DNA of 64,000 nt from Roseibium sp. TrichSKD4 (GCF_000148725.1 NZ_GL476320.1:674056-738055); one strand, 5' to 3'. Numbered from the stretch's first letter, positions 26,358 through 37,034 are shown. Made by a program: numbers and translations. Notes: generated from the sequence alone by a model not told the origin.

Positions 26358-27041
26358 ATGTCCGATATCTTTCGTGAAGTCGATGAAGACATCCGCCAGG
26401 AGAAATACCGTCGGCTTTGGGACCGGTTTGGCCCTTGGGTGATTGTAGTTGCCGTTTTGATTGTTGTGGGCACAGGCGGCTATCGCGGCTGGCAGTATTG
26501 GCAGGAGACTCAGGCTCAGGAAGCTGGCGATAAGTTCATGGCCGCAGTTGAATTGTCGGAATCCGCCAATATTGAAGGTGCCATCGAAGCTCTGGACGCG
26601 CTGGGCGAGGCTGGTGGGGGTTATCCGCAACTTGCCAAGCTGCGGGTCGCAACGGAGCATATCAAGGCAGATCGCAAGATTGAGGCCTTGGAAGCTTTTG
26701 ATCAGGCTTCTCGCGATCCATCCGTTGAGGCCTCCCTGCAGTCCATTGCAGCTCTGCGTGCCGGATACCTTGCCGTTGATCTGGAAGATTATGCAGGTGT
26801 TGCGGATCGTGTTGAGGGTCTAACCGGCGAAGCTGATCCGTTTCGTGCAGCGGCTCGTGAACTGTTGGCTCTGGCTGCCTGGAAAGCTGGCAATGCAGAA
26901 GATGCCCGCAAATGGGTGTCAGCGATTGAAAATGATACAGAGACCCCGGCTGAGGTCTCCCGGAGAGTTGGTATTCTCTCTGAAGTGATCCGCTCGCAAT
27001 TTGGCGCAGCGGACGGTGAGGCAACAGGAGACGCCCAGTGA
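26358..27041 (+). CDS. YfgM-like TPR protein, inner-membrane anchored
   Basis: The 227-residue protein has a short cytoplasmic N-terminus (FREVDEDIRQEKYRRLW), one membrane helix (about 27-45) and a helical TPR-like C-terminal part (about 60-215). This is the YfgM/TPR_21 type that stands next to bamB in many bacteria and works with the BAM complex or SecYEG-linked chaperones. I take the ATG at 26358. It overlaps bamB by 4 nt (GTGA), which confirms the operon. Confidence 0.9.
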   Translation: MSDIFREVDEDIRQEKYRRLWDRFGPWVIVVAVLIVVGTGGYRGWQYWQETQAQEAGDKFMAAVELSESANIEGAIEALDALGEAGGGYPQLAKLRVATEHIKADRKIEALEAFDQASRDPSVEASLQSIAALRAGYLAVDLEDYAGVADRVEGLTGEADPFRAAARELLALAAWKAGNAEDARKWVSAIENDTETPAEVSRRVGILSEVIRSQFGAADGEATGDAQ

Positions 27042-28390
27042 CCCGTTCCCTTTCGTTGGGCGCATTTCGCTCTGCTGCAGCCGTCTGTGTGACGGCGGTG
27101 CTGCTCGGCAGCTGCAGCAGTGTTTCTGACTTTGCTGACAGTGTGAACCCGTTTGGCGGCGAGGATATTCTTCCCGGAGAACGCCAAGCGCTGTTTGATA
27201 CAGCAGATGCTGGAGTAGTCGGAGAATCCAAGCCAGCGTCTATCGGTTCTGCGACCGGCGGAACGTCGTGGCCCAATGCGGGCGGCGGCCAGAGCAATGA
27301 TCCGGGCAATGTGGCTGTCTCGGTCAGCGGGTCACGTGCCTGGAGCAGCCGTGTCGGAACGTCCGGAGGCGGTTTTGGTGCTTCGGCCTTGCGCATCTCT
27401 GCGCGCCCGGTTTCCGACGGCAGCCGAGTTTTTGTTTATAAACCCAATGGCGAGGTTGTTGCCTTGTCGACGGGTGGTGGTCGCGCTTGGACGCAGAATT
27501 TGCGCCCTGAAGGCGAAAAGGACACGGCCTCTGGCGGCGGTGTTGCGACAGCATCTGGCCGGGTGTTTGCAGCAACCGGCTATGGTCAAGTGTTCTCGCT
27601 TGATGCAGGGTCCGGTCAAGTTGCGTGGACGGCTGATCTCGACAGTCCTGCACGTGGTGCCCCAACAGCTGGAGCCGGGCACGTTTTTGTCGTGACCCAG
27701 AACAATGAAGTTGTTGCGCTTAACCAGTCCGACGGCACCCTTGCTTGGAGCTATGTCGGCATTGAAGAAACCGCGGGTCTTTTGTCTGCAGCCAATCCGG
27801 CTGTTTCCGGAAACCGTGTCGTGGTACCGTTTTCATCCGGTGAAATCATGGCCCTCGACATCAAGAAGGGTGAGCCGGTCTGGATTGATGGTGTGACCCG
27901 CGGCCTGCGGACCATGGCGCTCTCCGGGTTGGCCGATGTTTCGGCAAGTCCTGTGATTGCCGGTGGCACGGTCTACGCGACGGGTGTTTCCGGTCGTACG
28001 ATTGCATCTTCTTTGAAGACAGGCCAGCGCATCTGGGCGGTGGATTTGGGCAGTGTTCATACGCCGGTTGTTTCCGGAAGTGCCGTCTTCATGGTTGATC
28101 TCGATAACCGCATGGTTGCGTTAAATCGCAAAACAGGCGATACGCTCTGGACAACGGTCCTGCCGCGTTCGGAGAAAAAGAAAAAGCGCCGCAACTGGGC
28201 AGGCCCGATTTTGGCTAATGGAACATTGGTGGCCTTTTCCAGCGATGGTGACATCGCAAGGGTCGACGCTGCATCAGGCCGTATAGTCGGCACAAACGAC
28301 GTGAACACGGACGTCTTCGTTACCCCGATCGTTGCGGGTGGACGGGTTATCGTGCTCCACGGGGACGATGGCGTGGCTGCCTTCAACTGA
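27038..28390 (+). CDS. bamB: Outer-membrane assembly lipoprotein, PQQ-type beta-propeller
   Basis: The 450-residue protein starts with a lipoprotein signal (LLGSCSSV, Cys26) and continues as a repeated beta-propeller with W-motif blades (RAWTQNL, VAWTADL, LAWSYVG, PVWIDGV). BamB helps insert outer-membrane barrel proteins as part of the BAM complex. The start is GTG inside the stop of the TPR gene. der follows after a short hairpin, the usual alphaproteobacterial order. Confidence 0.94.
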   Translation: MTRSLSLGAFRSAAAVCVTAVLLGSCSSVSDFADSVNPFGGEDILPGERQALFDTADAGVVGESKPASIGSATGGTSWPNAGGGQSNDPGNVAVSVSGSRAWSSRVGTSGGGFGASALRISARPVSDGSRVFVYKPNGEVVALSTGGGRAWTQNLRPEGEKDTASGGGVATASGRVFAATGYGQVFSLDAGSGQVAWTADLDSPARGAPTAGAGHVFVVTQNNEVVALNQSDGTLAWSYVGIEETAGLLSAANPAVSGNRVVVPFSSGEIMALDIKKGEPVWIDGVTRGLRTMALSGLADVSASPVIAGGTVYATGVSGRTIASSLKTGQRIWAVDLGSVHTPVVSGSAVFMVDLDNRMVALNRKTGDTLWTTVLPRSEKKKKRRNWAGPILANGTLVAFSSDGDIARVDAASGRIVGTNDVNTDVFVTPIVAGGRVIVLHGDDGVAAFN

Positions 28391-28405
28391 CCGGATAACC
28401 GGTCA
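28388..28405 (+). other. Hairpin at the bamB-der junction
   Basis: TGACCGG and CCGGTCA form a perfect 7-bp stem around ATAA, overlapping the bamB stop. No U-run follows; it may stabilise or separate the mRNA parts. Confidence 0.45.
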
Positions 28406-28425
28406 GTCATTCAGGAGTACGGAAC

Positions 28426-29862
28426 GTGGGCGCTACTGTCGCCATCATTGGACGGCCGAATGTCGGCAAGTCTACGCTGTTCAATCGCCTTGTTGGCAAG
28501 CGCCTGGCGCTTGTTGACGACACGCCGGGCGTAACCCGGGATCGGCGTCCGGGAGAAGCACGTCTGGGTGACCTGCGCTTCACCATCGTGGACACGGCTG
28601 GTCTTGAAGATGCAGATGCTTCTTCTCTGGAAGGCCGGATGCGCAAGCAGACGGAAGATGCAATTGAAGAAGCAAACGCCATCCTCTTCGTGATCGATGC
28701 GCGCGCGGGCGTCACCCCGCTAGATGCGCATTTTGCTGCCATTGCGCGCAAGACCACAACACCTGTCATCCTTCTGGCCAACAAGGCCGAGGGGCGGGCA
28801 GGCGAGAGCGGCCTTTACGAATCCTATTCTCTGGGACTGGGCGAGCCGATTGCGGTGTCCGCCGAGCACGGAGAAGGCCTTGCAGATCTCTATGACGCGC
28901 TGAAACCTTATGTTGATGCGATCAATGAAGAAGAAGAGGCGCTCCGGGACGAAGCGCGCACCAGCATTGAACTGAAGTTCGATGAGGATGGTGAGCTTAT
29001 CGAGGAAGAAGACGATCCGGTTGGTACCAAGGATCGCCCCTTGCGGGTGGCGATTGTTGGTCGTCCGAATGCAGGCAAGTCCACCTTGATCAACCGCATG
29101 CTTGGAGAAGACCGCATGTTGACCGGGCCGGAAGCGGGCATTACGCGCGATTCCATCTCCGTTGATTGGGAATGGCGGGAGCGGCACGTCAAACTCTTTG
29201 ATACGGCTGGAATTCGCCGCAAGGCACGGGTTCAGGAGAAGCTGGAAAAGCTCTCCGTTGCCGACGCGCTTCGGGCGATCAAGTTTGCTGAGGTCGTTGT
29301 CGTTACGCTGGATGCGACGAACTCCTTCGAAAAGCAGGACCTGCAGATCATCGATCTGGTGGCGCGCGAAGGTCGGGCGCTGGTGATTGCGATCAACAAG
29401 TGGGACTTGGTGGAAGACCGTGAGGCGGCATGGAAGAAAATTCGCGATGCCAATGAACGCTGTTTCAACCAGATCCGCGGCGTCCAGATTGCAACGCTTT
29501 CCGGCATGCAGGGGCAGGGCATCGACCGCCTGCTGGAAAGTGTCTTCACCGCTTATGAACACTGGAATGCGCGGATATCGACATCGCGCCTGAACCGCTG
29601 GCTGGAGAAGGTGACGAACAATCACCCGCCGCCCGCTGTGGCCGGTCGCCGCGTGCGTCTTCGCTACCTGACACAGCCAAAGACCCGGCCACCGCATTTT
29701 GTGGCCTTTTGTTCCCGTCCGGAGCAATTGCCGGAAAGCTACACCCGCTATCTGGTGAACAATCTGCGCGAGGCGTTTGATATTCCCGGATCGCCGATCC
29801 GGTTTTCCTATCGCAAGGGTGAAAACCCTTATGCGAAGGCGAAAAAGAGAAAAATTCAATAA
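28426..29862 (+). CDS. der: Ribosome-assembly GTPase Der (EngA)
   Basis: The 478-residue protein has two GTPase domains in tandem, with P-loops GRPNVGKST near the N-terminus and GRPNAGKST near residue 210, each with a DTAG motif, and a KH-like C-terminal domain (about 380-470). It acts in 50S subunit maturation. The start is GTG at 28426. An acidic linker (ELIEEEDDP) joins the two domains, as in related Alphaproteobacteria. A terminator follows. Confidence 0.97.
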   Translation: MGATVAIIGRPNVGKSTLFNRLVGKRLALVDDTPGVTRDRRPGEARLGDLRFTIVDTAGLEDADASSLEGRMRKQTEDAIEEANAILFVIDARAGVTPLDAHFAAIARKTTTPVILLANKAEGRAGESGLYESYSLGLGEPIAVSAEHGEGLADLYDALKPYVDAINEEEEALRDEARTSIELKFDEDGELIEEEDDPVGTKDRPLRVAIVGRPNAGKSTLINRMLGEDRMLTGPEAGITRDSISVDWEWRERHVKLFDTAGIRRKARVQEKLEKLSVADALRAIKFAEVVVVTLDATNSFEKQDLQIIDLVAREGRALVIAINKWDLVEDREAAWKKIRDANERCFNQIRGVQIATLSGMQGQGIDRLLESVFTAYEHWNARISTSRLNRWLEKVTNNHPPPAVAGRRVRLRYLTQPKTRPPHFVAFCSRPEQLPESYTRYLVNNLREAFDIPGSPIRFSYRKGENPYAKAKKRKIQ

Positions 29863-29884
29863 AGGCGGATTTTACCGCCGCATG

Positions 29885-29914
29885 TCCGGGCCCTTTCAGT
29901 GGCCCGGATTTTTT
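29885..29914 (+). terminator. Rho-independent terminator after der
   Basis: An 8-bp stem (TCCGGGCC / GGCCCGGA) with an 8-nt loop is followed by TTTTTT, 23 bp past the der stop. A small GGCGG...CCGCC hairpin precedes it. Confidence 0.88.
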
Positions 29915-29935
29915 ATGAAGCAGGAGGATTTTTTG

Positions 29936-30732
29936 ATGGCTCATGATCGGTATGATTTTGCATGTGCTCTGGCCCATAAAGCGGGCAACCTTGCAATGGA
30001 GTATTTCAGGAAACTGGATACGCTGACGATCACCTCCAAAGGCCATCAGGACCTCGTATCCGAAGCGGATCGGGATGTAGAAACTCTTATCCGCAAGGAA
30101 TTGCAGCCCGCTTTCCCGAGACGCATTGTGGCGAGAGCATGGCACCGTTGAGGGCTCATCAGCTACACATGGGTATGACCCGATGACGGTACGGCAAACT
30201 TCGTGTCCGCTATCCCCAATGGTGCGTGATCCTGGCTTGTGTCCGGGACGGGGAAACCGTGATCGGCGTGATCCGCGATCCGAACTCCGGCGAGACCTTC
30301 AAGGCGGCGCTGGGGCAGGGGGCTTATGTCAATGACCGCCCGATTTCCGCATCCGATTCCACCAGCATCTCGGTCGGCTCCACCGGTGTCGGCTTTAATG
30401 GCCGCACGGCAGCAACGGATGTGGTCAACGCAGTCGGCGCACTGATCTCCAAGGGTGGGATTTTCTTCCGCAATGCGTCCGGCGGCTTGATGCTTGCCTA
30501 TGCAGCCTCTGGTCGCCTGATCGGCTATATCGAGCCGCATATGAATGCTTGGGATTGTCTAGCGGGTATGCTGATTGCCACAGAAGCAGGTAATCAAATG
30601 GAAGAGATTGATGTGCGCAGCGCTCTGGTGCGCGGTGCCCGCGTCGTCGTCGGAGCCCCCGGCGTCTATGACGATCTCAAAATGATCGCCGACACCTCCT
30701 TCGCCCCGCTGAAGGTGAGTGAAGTGGCTTGA
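29936..30732 (+). pseudogene. Inositol-monophosphatase-family gene broken by clustered small deletions
   Basis: Two frames together encode one protein of the inositol monophosphatase family. The 5' frame from the ATG at 29936 (GAGG ribosome-binding site) gives the N-terminal 58 residues up to LQPAFP. Between about 30112 and 30230 the frame wanders: pieces EHGTVEGSSATH, then a WVIDPIDGTANF-like stretch and FVSAIPNWCVI are recognisable only if about ten single bases are restored. From 30226 the third frame continues correctly (CVRDGETVIGVIRDP, RNASGGLML, MNAWDCLAGMLI) to the stop. The lost region contains the metal-binding DPIDGT motif. So as written the gene is inactive, unless the sequence is wrong here. 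Confidence 0.82.
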
Positions 30733-30881
30733 TCGGAGCTGATCCCAAGTTGCCCAGGATCGAACTGACATCTTGATTGCCTGATTAAGAGCCGCTACCT
30801 TTTGGGTCTGAACCAGACAGAGGGCGATGATTTGCTGAGTCGATTTTTGACAGGGACACAGCGCGCTGTATTGCCGCCCTT

Positions 30882-31193
30882 TTGTGTTTGTCGTTTTTTA
30901 TTTGGTCAGTCACACCTTCGGCTTCCCACGTTCCAACAGTATTTGAAACAATCCAGAATCATCTTGAGATGATCGCGGATCATGGTCATTCGCATCGGCT
31001 GGAGAAAGGTCTGTTATGGGCCTTGCATGGGCATAGCCATGATGCAGCCGATCACGATCACAACCAAAACCTTGTTCTGAATTCGTACGCCATCGCCCCC
31101 GTGGCCGATCCAGAGGAGAGTTGGCAAGCGCTGGTTCCTGCTTACCCCCTGAGGGGTCAGTTTCGAATTGAGAGACCTCCGCGATTGGCATGA
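30882..31193 (+). CDS. His-rich, probably exported small protein (start uncertain)
   Basis: A 103-residue frame from a TTG at 30882 begins in a hydrophobic stretch (LSFFIWSVTPSASH) and continues with a His-rich part (MIADHGHSH, HGHSHDAADHDHNQ). The start lacks the usual positive N-terminus. One base out of frame, TTG at 30832 would give MLSRFLTGTQRAVLPPF in front of the hydrophobic run, so a missing T in the TTTT at 30880-30883 is possible. His-rich secreted peptides next to HupE-type permeases probably hold or deliver metal. It is 50 bp upstream of hupE. Confidence 0.6.
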   Translation: MCLSFFIWSVTPSASHVPTVFETIQNHLEMIADHGHSHRLEKGLLWALHGHSHDAADHDHNQNLVLNSYAIAPVADPEESWQALVPAYPLRGQFRIERPPRLA

Positions 31194-31243
31194 CTTAGCG
31201 CTGTTTGCGTGTCCGTCTTAAGTCAATCTATTCGGAGGTATCC

Positions 31244-31960
31244 ATGAAATCATTTCTGCGAGGTGAAGGGTGCAGGCTCGGCCGCGTCCCGCTCTTCTTG
31301 TTATCCGCGCTGCTGTTATCCGCCAGTGCGGCCCTGTCACATGATGTGACGCCCGGGGATGCGGGTTACATACAGGAAATCTGGGGCGTTCATATTGTCC
31401 CCTTCATGTATCTTGGTGCCAAACATATGGTCACCGGTTATGACCATATCCTCTTCCTGTTGGGGGTCGTTTTCTTTCTCTACAGGATGAAGGACGTTGC
31501 ATTATATGTCAGCCTGTTTGCGATCGGACATTCGATCACGATGCTTGCCGGTGTCTGGTATGGTTGGGGAATAAGCTCGTATATCGTTGACGCGATTATC
31601 GGGTTTTCGGTTGTCTACAAGGCCCTGGATAATCTGGGAGCCTTTCAAAGATGGTTCGGTTATCAGCCAAATACCAAGGTTGCGACCCTCGTTTTCGGTC
31701 TGATCCATGGAACCGGTTTGGCGACCAAGATCCTCGAATACGAAATCCCGGAAGACGGTCTTCTCGCCAATCTATTGGCCTTCAACGTCGGTGTTGAAAT
31801 TGGTCAACTCCTGGCCTTGGCGGTCATCCTCATTGTCATGGGTTATTGGCGTAAAAGCGCCAACTTCTTCAGTCAGGCCTATACGGCCAATGTCATCATG
31901 ATGTGTCTGGGCTTCATTCTCATGGGCTATCAGATCACCGGCTACTTCGTTGCTGCTTGA
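31244..31960 (+). CDS. HupE/UreJ-family membrane protein
   Basis: The 238-residue protein has an N-terminal signal-like helix followed by about six more hydrophobic segments. The HupE-type signature appears as KHMVTGYDHILFLLGVVF. HupE/UreJ proteins are nickel or cobalt permeases or accessory factors; this COG2370-like branch is found outside hydrogenase clusters too. A strong GGAGG ribosome-binding site precedes the ATG at 31244. It is between the His-rich gene and the anchor gene; the next gene starts 11 bp downstream. Confidence 0.88.
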   Translation: MKSFLRGEGCRLGRVPLFLLSALLLSASAALSHDVTPGDAGYIQEIWGVHIVPFMYLGAKHMVTGYDHILFLLGVVFFLYRMKDVALYVSLFAIGHSITMLAGVWYGWGISSYIVDAIIGFSVVYKALDNLGAFQRWFGYQPNTKVATLVFGLIHGTGLATKILEYEIPEDGLLANLLAFNVGVEIGQLLALAVILIVMGYWRKSANFFSQAYTANVIMMCLGFILMGYQITGYFVAA

Positions 31961-31971
31961 AAGGAAACCAG

Positions 31972-32583
31972 ATGTTTAATGCAGATAAACCGAGCCTGGA
32001 AGATTTGCCGAGTTCTGCGCAACTTCTCCGGTCCACTGTTTTGGCAGCTGTCAGCGCAGTACTGATCCTCGTCACCGTCGTTCTGCCGGCAGAGTACGGC
32101 ATCGACCCGACAGGCGCTGGCCGTGTGCTCGGCTTCACCGAAATGGGGGAAATCAAGCAGCAACTTGAGGAAGAAGCCGAACAGGACCGTCAATTGCACG
32201 GTCAAAGCTCATCAAACCTGTTGGACGCCGTCTTTGGCGCCCTTGTCGGAACAGCCCACGCACAGGACGCATGGCGAGACACCGTCACGTTTACTCTGGA
32301 TCCTGGCGCTTACATCGAGATCAAGATGGTCATGCAGGAAGGTGACCAGGCGCAATACTATTGGGTCGCCGAGGGCGGTCGCATCAACTTTGACCTTCAT
32401 GCCCATGGTGGCGGCAAATCCGTCACCTACGAAAAGGGCCGTGGGGCGACCGGTGGGGAAGGTGGCATTCTAGCCCCGTTTGCTGGTGAGCATGGTTGGT
32501 TCTGGCGAAACCGGGACAAGTCGGAGATCACCGTTACCCTTCAATTGAAGGGTGACTACAGCGAAATTGTCCGAAGCGAATGA
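31972..32583 (+). CDS. Single-pass membrane-anchored protein linked to HupE
   Basis: The 203-residue protein has one membrane helix (about residues 24-42), a helical stretch (EIKQQLEEEAEQDRQ) and a C-terminal domain from about 95 with many aromatic and His residues (ALVGTAHAQDAW, DLHAHGGGKSV, HGWFWRNRDKS). Similar genes next to HupE homologues are described only as transmembrane anchor proteins. The C-terminal domain is probably periplasmic and might bind a metal or a polypeptide partner. It has the ribosome-binding site AAGGAAA and starts 11 bp after hupE. No known catalytic motif. Confidence 0.8.
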   Translation: MFNADKPSLEDLPSSAQLLRSTVLAAVSAVLILVTVVLPAEYGIDPTGAGRVLGFTEMGEIKQQLEEEAEQDRQLHGQSSSNLLDAVFGALVGTAHAQDAWRDTVTFTLDPGAYIEIKMVMQEGDQAQYYWVAEGGRINFDLHAHGGGKSVTYEKGRGATGGEGGILAPFAGEHGWFWRNRDKSEITVTLQLKGDYSEIVRSE

Positions 32584-32588
32584 AAGCC

Positions 32589-32618
32589 TGCCGCCCTCTC
32601 ACATCTGATGGGGCGGCA
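32589..32618 (+). terminator. Weak terminator-like hairpin after the HupE cassette
   Basis: TGCCGCCC and GGGCGGCA form an 8-bp stem around a 14-nt loop. Only TT follows, so it is a weak call. Confidence 0.35.
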
Positions 32619-32670
32619 TTAAGTCGATTGGCTATCTGTGTTCAGGTTTTCGCCGTTTGTTTGGGAGCGA

Positions 32671-33396
32671 TCAATCCCAAGCCCCCTTCACCCGATCAAA
32701 CATCCTGCCTGTTTCCGCTACATCGGTCCCGACTAGTTTGACAAGGTCCGTGGCGACGGTCTCGGCGGTTGGGAGAGTTTCAGGGTCTTCGCCGGGCATG
32801 GTCTTGGCTCTGAGCCCCGTGCGGACGGGGCCGGGGTCGACGAGATTAACACGCAGAGGCGTTTTTTCGGCCTCAGCTGCATAGGTCTTCACCATGGCTT
32901 CCAGAGCGGCCTTGGTGGTTGCCTGAAGGCCCCAGAACGGCGTTGTGGTGTGCAAATGGCCATCGGTGAGGAACAGGGCGCGTCCGGCGTCTGACTGGCG
33001 CAGGAGCACGTCCAGAGAGCGTAGCAGGCGATAATTGGCGGTGACATTGGTTGCCATCGCCTCGTCAAAGGTTTTCACCTTGATATGGCTGACGGGCGAC
33101 AGTGTGACCGCCATTGCCGCATTGCCGATCAGGATATCGAGCTTTTTCCAGCGTTCGAAAATCGCAGCCCCAAGACGGTCCAGCGCATCGAAGTCTTTCA
33201 GGTCAACGGGCACCAGCGTAGCGGATGGACCGCCTGCCTTGGTGATCGCATCGTCCAACTCTTCAAGGCCGCCAACGGTCCGCGCAAGGGCGATAACCTG
33301 TGCGCCGCGACTGCCAAGCTGTCTTGCTAGTTCAAAACCAATCCCGCGAGAAGCGCCGGTGACCAGGGCTACGCGCCCCTCGAAATCCTTTTCCAT
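32671..33396 (-). CDS. SDR-family oxidoreductase with altered catalytic Tyr
   Basis: The 241-residue protein is a short-chain dehydrogenase/reductase with the NAD(P) loop TGASRGIGFE (residues 13-22) and a GNAA motif (91-94). The catalytic Y-x3-K should be near residues 158-162. Here it reads QATTK: the Lys (162) is present but the Tyr is replaced by Gln (codon at 32923-32925). The Ser/Thr position is also not typical (FLTDGHLHT). The enzyme may be inactive as a classical SDR or use a different mechanism. It lies 14 bp downstream of purF. Confidence 0.88.
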   Translation of the reverse strand: MEKDFEGRVALVTGASRGIGFELARQLGSRGAQVIALARTVGGLEELDDAITKAGGPSATLVPVDLKDFDALDRLGAAIFERWKKLDILIGNAAMAVTLSPVSHIKVKTFDEAMATNVTANYRLLRSLDVLLRQSDAGRALFLTDGHLHTTTPFWGLQATTKAALEAMVKTYAAEAEKTPLRVNLVDPGPVRTGLRAKTMPGEDPETLPTAETVATDLVKLVGTDVAETGRMFDRVKGAWD

Positions 33397-33410
33397 GCTG
33401 TTCGCCTGCC

Positions 33411-34883
33411 TTACTGAACTTCTACGAGACGCGGCGGGCGCACGAAATCCTGATCCTCTGCCAGATCGGTCAATGGTGTCGGATAATCGCCGGTAAAGCA
33501 GTGGTCGGTGAATTGTGGCTGATCCTGATCGCGCCCTTCATAGCCCATTGCCCGGTAGATGCCGTCTACGGACAGGAAGGCGAGGGAGTCGGCGCCGATG
33601 TAGTTTTTCATCTCGTCGAGATTGTAGCGCGCGGCCAGCAAGCGTTCCCGCTCCGGCGTATCAATGCCGTAATAGTCGGAATAGCGGATCGGTGGGCTGG
33701 CAAGGCGGAAATGAACCTCCGATGCGCCGGCATCGCGGATCATCTGCACGATTTTGACCGATGTGGTGCCACGCACAAGGCTATCGTCAATCAAGGTGAC
33801 GCGTTTGCCCTGTATCTGCGCCCGGTTGGCCGAGTGTTTCATCTTCACGCCAAGGGCGCGAATGGATTGCGTCGGCTCAATGAAGGTGCGGCCCACATAG
33901 TGGTTTCGGATGATGCCGAGTTCAAACGGAACGCCGGATTCCTGACTGTAGCCAATCGCAGCTGGAACGCCGCTGTCCGGTACGGGCACTACGACATCGC
34001 ACTCTGCGTGCGACTCAAGCGCCAATTGGCGACCCATCTCGCGGCGCACGTCATAAACACTTCGACCACCGACAATGGAATCTGGCCGGGAGAAGTAGAT
34101 GTACTCAAAGATGCACGGGCGGGCCGGTTTTTTGCCGAACGGGAAGTAGGATTCGATCCCGGTCGAGGTGCAGACGATGACCTCGCCATTTTCCACTTCG
34201 CGGATGAACTTTGCGCCGATGATGTCGAGCGCACAGGTTTCCGAGGCCAGGATCGGCGCACCGTTCAAGTCTCCGAGAACCAGCGGGCGAATGCCGAGCG
34301 GATCGCGTGCGCCGATCAGCTTCTTCGCTGTCAGCGCAATCAGCGAATATGCGCCTTCCATCTTGGTGATAGCATCGATGAAGCGGTCTACAATTTTGGC
34401 TTCGCGGGAGCGGGCAACCAGCTGCAGAACAACTTCAGAGTCCGACGTTGACTGGCAGATTGCACCGTCGCGGATCAGGCCCTGACGAAGCTTCAGCGCG
34501 TTTGTGAAGTTGCCATTGTGGCAGATCGCGATGCCGCCGCCATCCAGTTCTGCAAAGAGCGGCTGAACGTTCCGCAGGATGGTCTCGCCGGTGGTGGAGT
34601 AGCGCACATGGCCAATAGCAGCCCGGCCTGTCAGGCGTCCGATGGTGTCGGCGTTGGAGAAGTGATCTCCCACAAGGCCCAGATGCCGTTCTGCGCGAAA
34701 CTGGTCATTGTCGAAGGTGACAATCCCGGCAGCTTCTTGTCCGCGGTGCTGCAGAGCGTGCAGGCCAAGGGCTGTCAGCGCACTGGCATCCTCATGACCC
34801 AGAATGCCAAAAACACCACATTCTTCCCGCAGACGGTCTGCGTCCGGGTCAAACGGCTCATCCAGTTGGGCTTCGCCAGCCAT
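33411..34883 (-). CDS. purF: Amidophosphoribosyltransferase
   Basis: PurF commits PRPP to purine synthesis. The 490-residue protein has an Ntn-type glutaminase domain with the Cys in EECGVFGILG, preceded by a short propeptide, and a PRTase domain with the PRPP loop VTLIDDSLVRGTT. The ATG at 34883 with AAGGAG upstream was chosen over the TTG-like extension. cvpA lies 66 bp upstream on the same strand, the usual pairing. Confidence 0.96.
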   Translation of the reverse strand: MAGEAQLDEPFDPDADRLREECGVFGILGHEDASALTALGLHALQHRGQEAAGIVTFDNDQFRAERHLGLVGDHFSNADTIGRLTGRAAIGHVRYSTTGETILRNVQPLFAELDGGGIAICHNGNFTNALKLRQGLIRDGAICQSTSDSEVVLQLVARSREAKIVDRFIDAITKMEGAYSLIALTAKKLIGARDPLGIRPLVLGDLNGAPILASETCALDIIGAKFIREVENGEVIVCTSTGIESYFPFGKKPARPCIFEYIYFSRPDSIVGGRSVYDVRREMGRQLALESHAECDVVVPVPDSGVPAAIGYSQESGVPFELGIIRNHYVGRTFIEPTQSIRALGVKMKHSANRAQIQGKRVTLIDDSLVRGTTSVKIVQMIRDAGASEVHFRLASPPIRYSDYYGIDTPERERLLAARYNLDEMKNYIGADSLAFLSVDGIYRAMGYEGRDQDQPQFTDHCFTGDYPTPLTDLAEDQDFVRPPRLVEVQ

Positions 34884-34949
34884 GGTGAGACTCCTTGTCA
34901 GATTACCGAGAAACCGGGTGCCCCGGTTTTGTTTCAAGCGGTCAGGCGA

Positions 34950-35567
34950 TCAGTTTGACTGACTGGTCAAGCGATCAAGTGCCTGTTGTTCAGACGCGCT
35001 ATACTCAGGCTCATCGGTTTCTGCAACACCTTGCTGCGATGGAGCAGATGTGCTTTCGCCGCGCAGCCGGTCAAGGATTTCCTTTTCCGGATCTTCCGGC
35101 AGCATGCTGACCAAGCGTTCTCCAACCGATAGCAGGATTGGGCGCGATTTAGCGTCTCTAATCCAGTTCGGCTGCTGGTCCGGAACAACGAACCAATTGA
35201 AGAACATCATGGCCACCACGACCAAAAGCATGCCGCGCGCGGCACCAAACAAAAACCCGAGTGTACGGTCCAATGCACCAATCCGGCTGTCGAGAACGAA
35301 GTCGGAAATGCGCATCGTTATGTAGGAGACCACCAGAAGCGTTACAAGGAACACCGCTGCGACTGACGCCCCAAGGGCGACCATCGGATGGTTGATGTAT
35401 TGTTCGGCGAAGGGGAGGACCTGATCGTAAAGGGCATAGGCGGCCACGGCAGCTGCCAGCCAGGAGGCGATCGACAACACTTCCCGCACAAAGCCACGTA
35501 TCATGGCTAGGACGGCCGAAACCAGCATGATGGCGAGAAGGATTCCGTCCAGCAGCGTGATCGGCAT
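34950..35567 (-). CDS. cvpA: CvpA-family membrane protein
   Basis: The 205-residue protein has four predicted membrane helices and matches CvpA (LLDGILLAIMLVSAVLAMIRGFVREVLS). It is known from colicin V production and purF operons; the molecular role is unresolved. The C-terminal 60 residues are hydrophilic and end in SEQQALDRLTSQSN, low complexity. radA follows upstream after 50 bp. Confidence 0.92.
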   Translation of the reverse strand: MPITLLDGILLAIMLVSAVLAMIRGFVREVLSIASWLAAAVAAYALYDQVLPFAEQYINHPMVALGASVAAVFLVTLLVVSYITMRISDFVLDSRIGALDRTLGFLFGAARGMLLVVVAMMFFNWFVVPDQQPNWIRDAKSRPILLSVGERLVSMLPEDPEKEILDRLRGESTSAPSQQGVAETDEPEYSASEQQALDRLTSQSN

Positions 35568-35617
35568 CGGTATGTTAGATCCTCTGTTGAGCTCGCGACA
35601 TTAGCGACCAGAATGCG

Positions 35618-37012
<1,395 letters not shown>

Positions 37013-37034
37013 GGATCAACAGTCTCCGGAAAGG

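Noticed and set aside
28720-29859. 379-codon open frame antisense to der
   Set aside because: It is a shadow of the GTP-binding gene's codon bias, with no domain and no ribosome-binding site.
30735-30815. tRNA-like stretch on the minus strand (TTCGATC loop, GGTAGCGG)
   Set aside because: A T-loop-like motif and part of an anticodon-like arm are present, but no acceptor stem, D-arm or consistent anticodon stem can be formed and the length is too short.
33501-34451. 316-codon open frame antisense to purF
   Set aside because: It lies fully inside purF on the other strand and has no recognisable domain.
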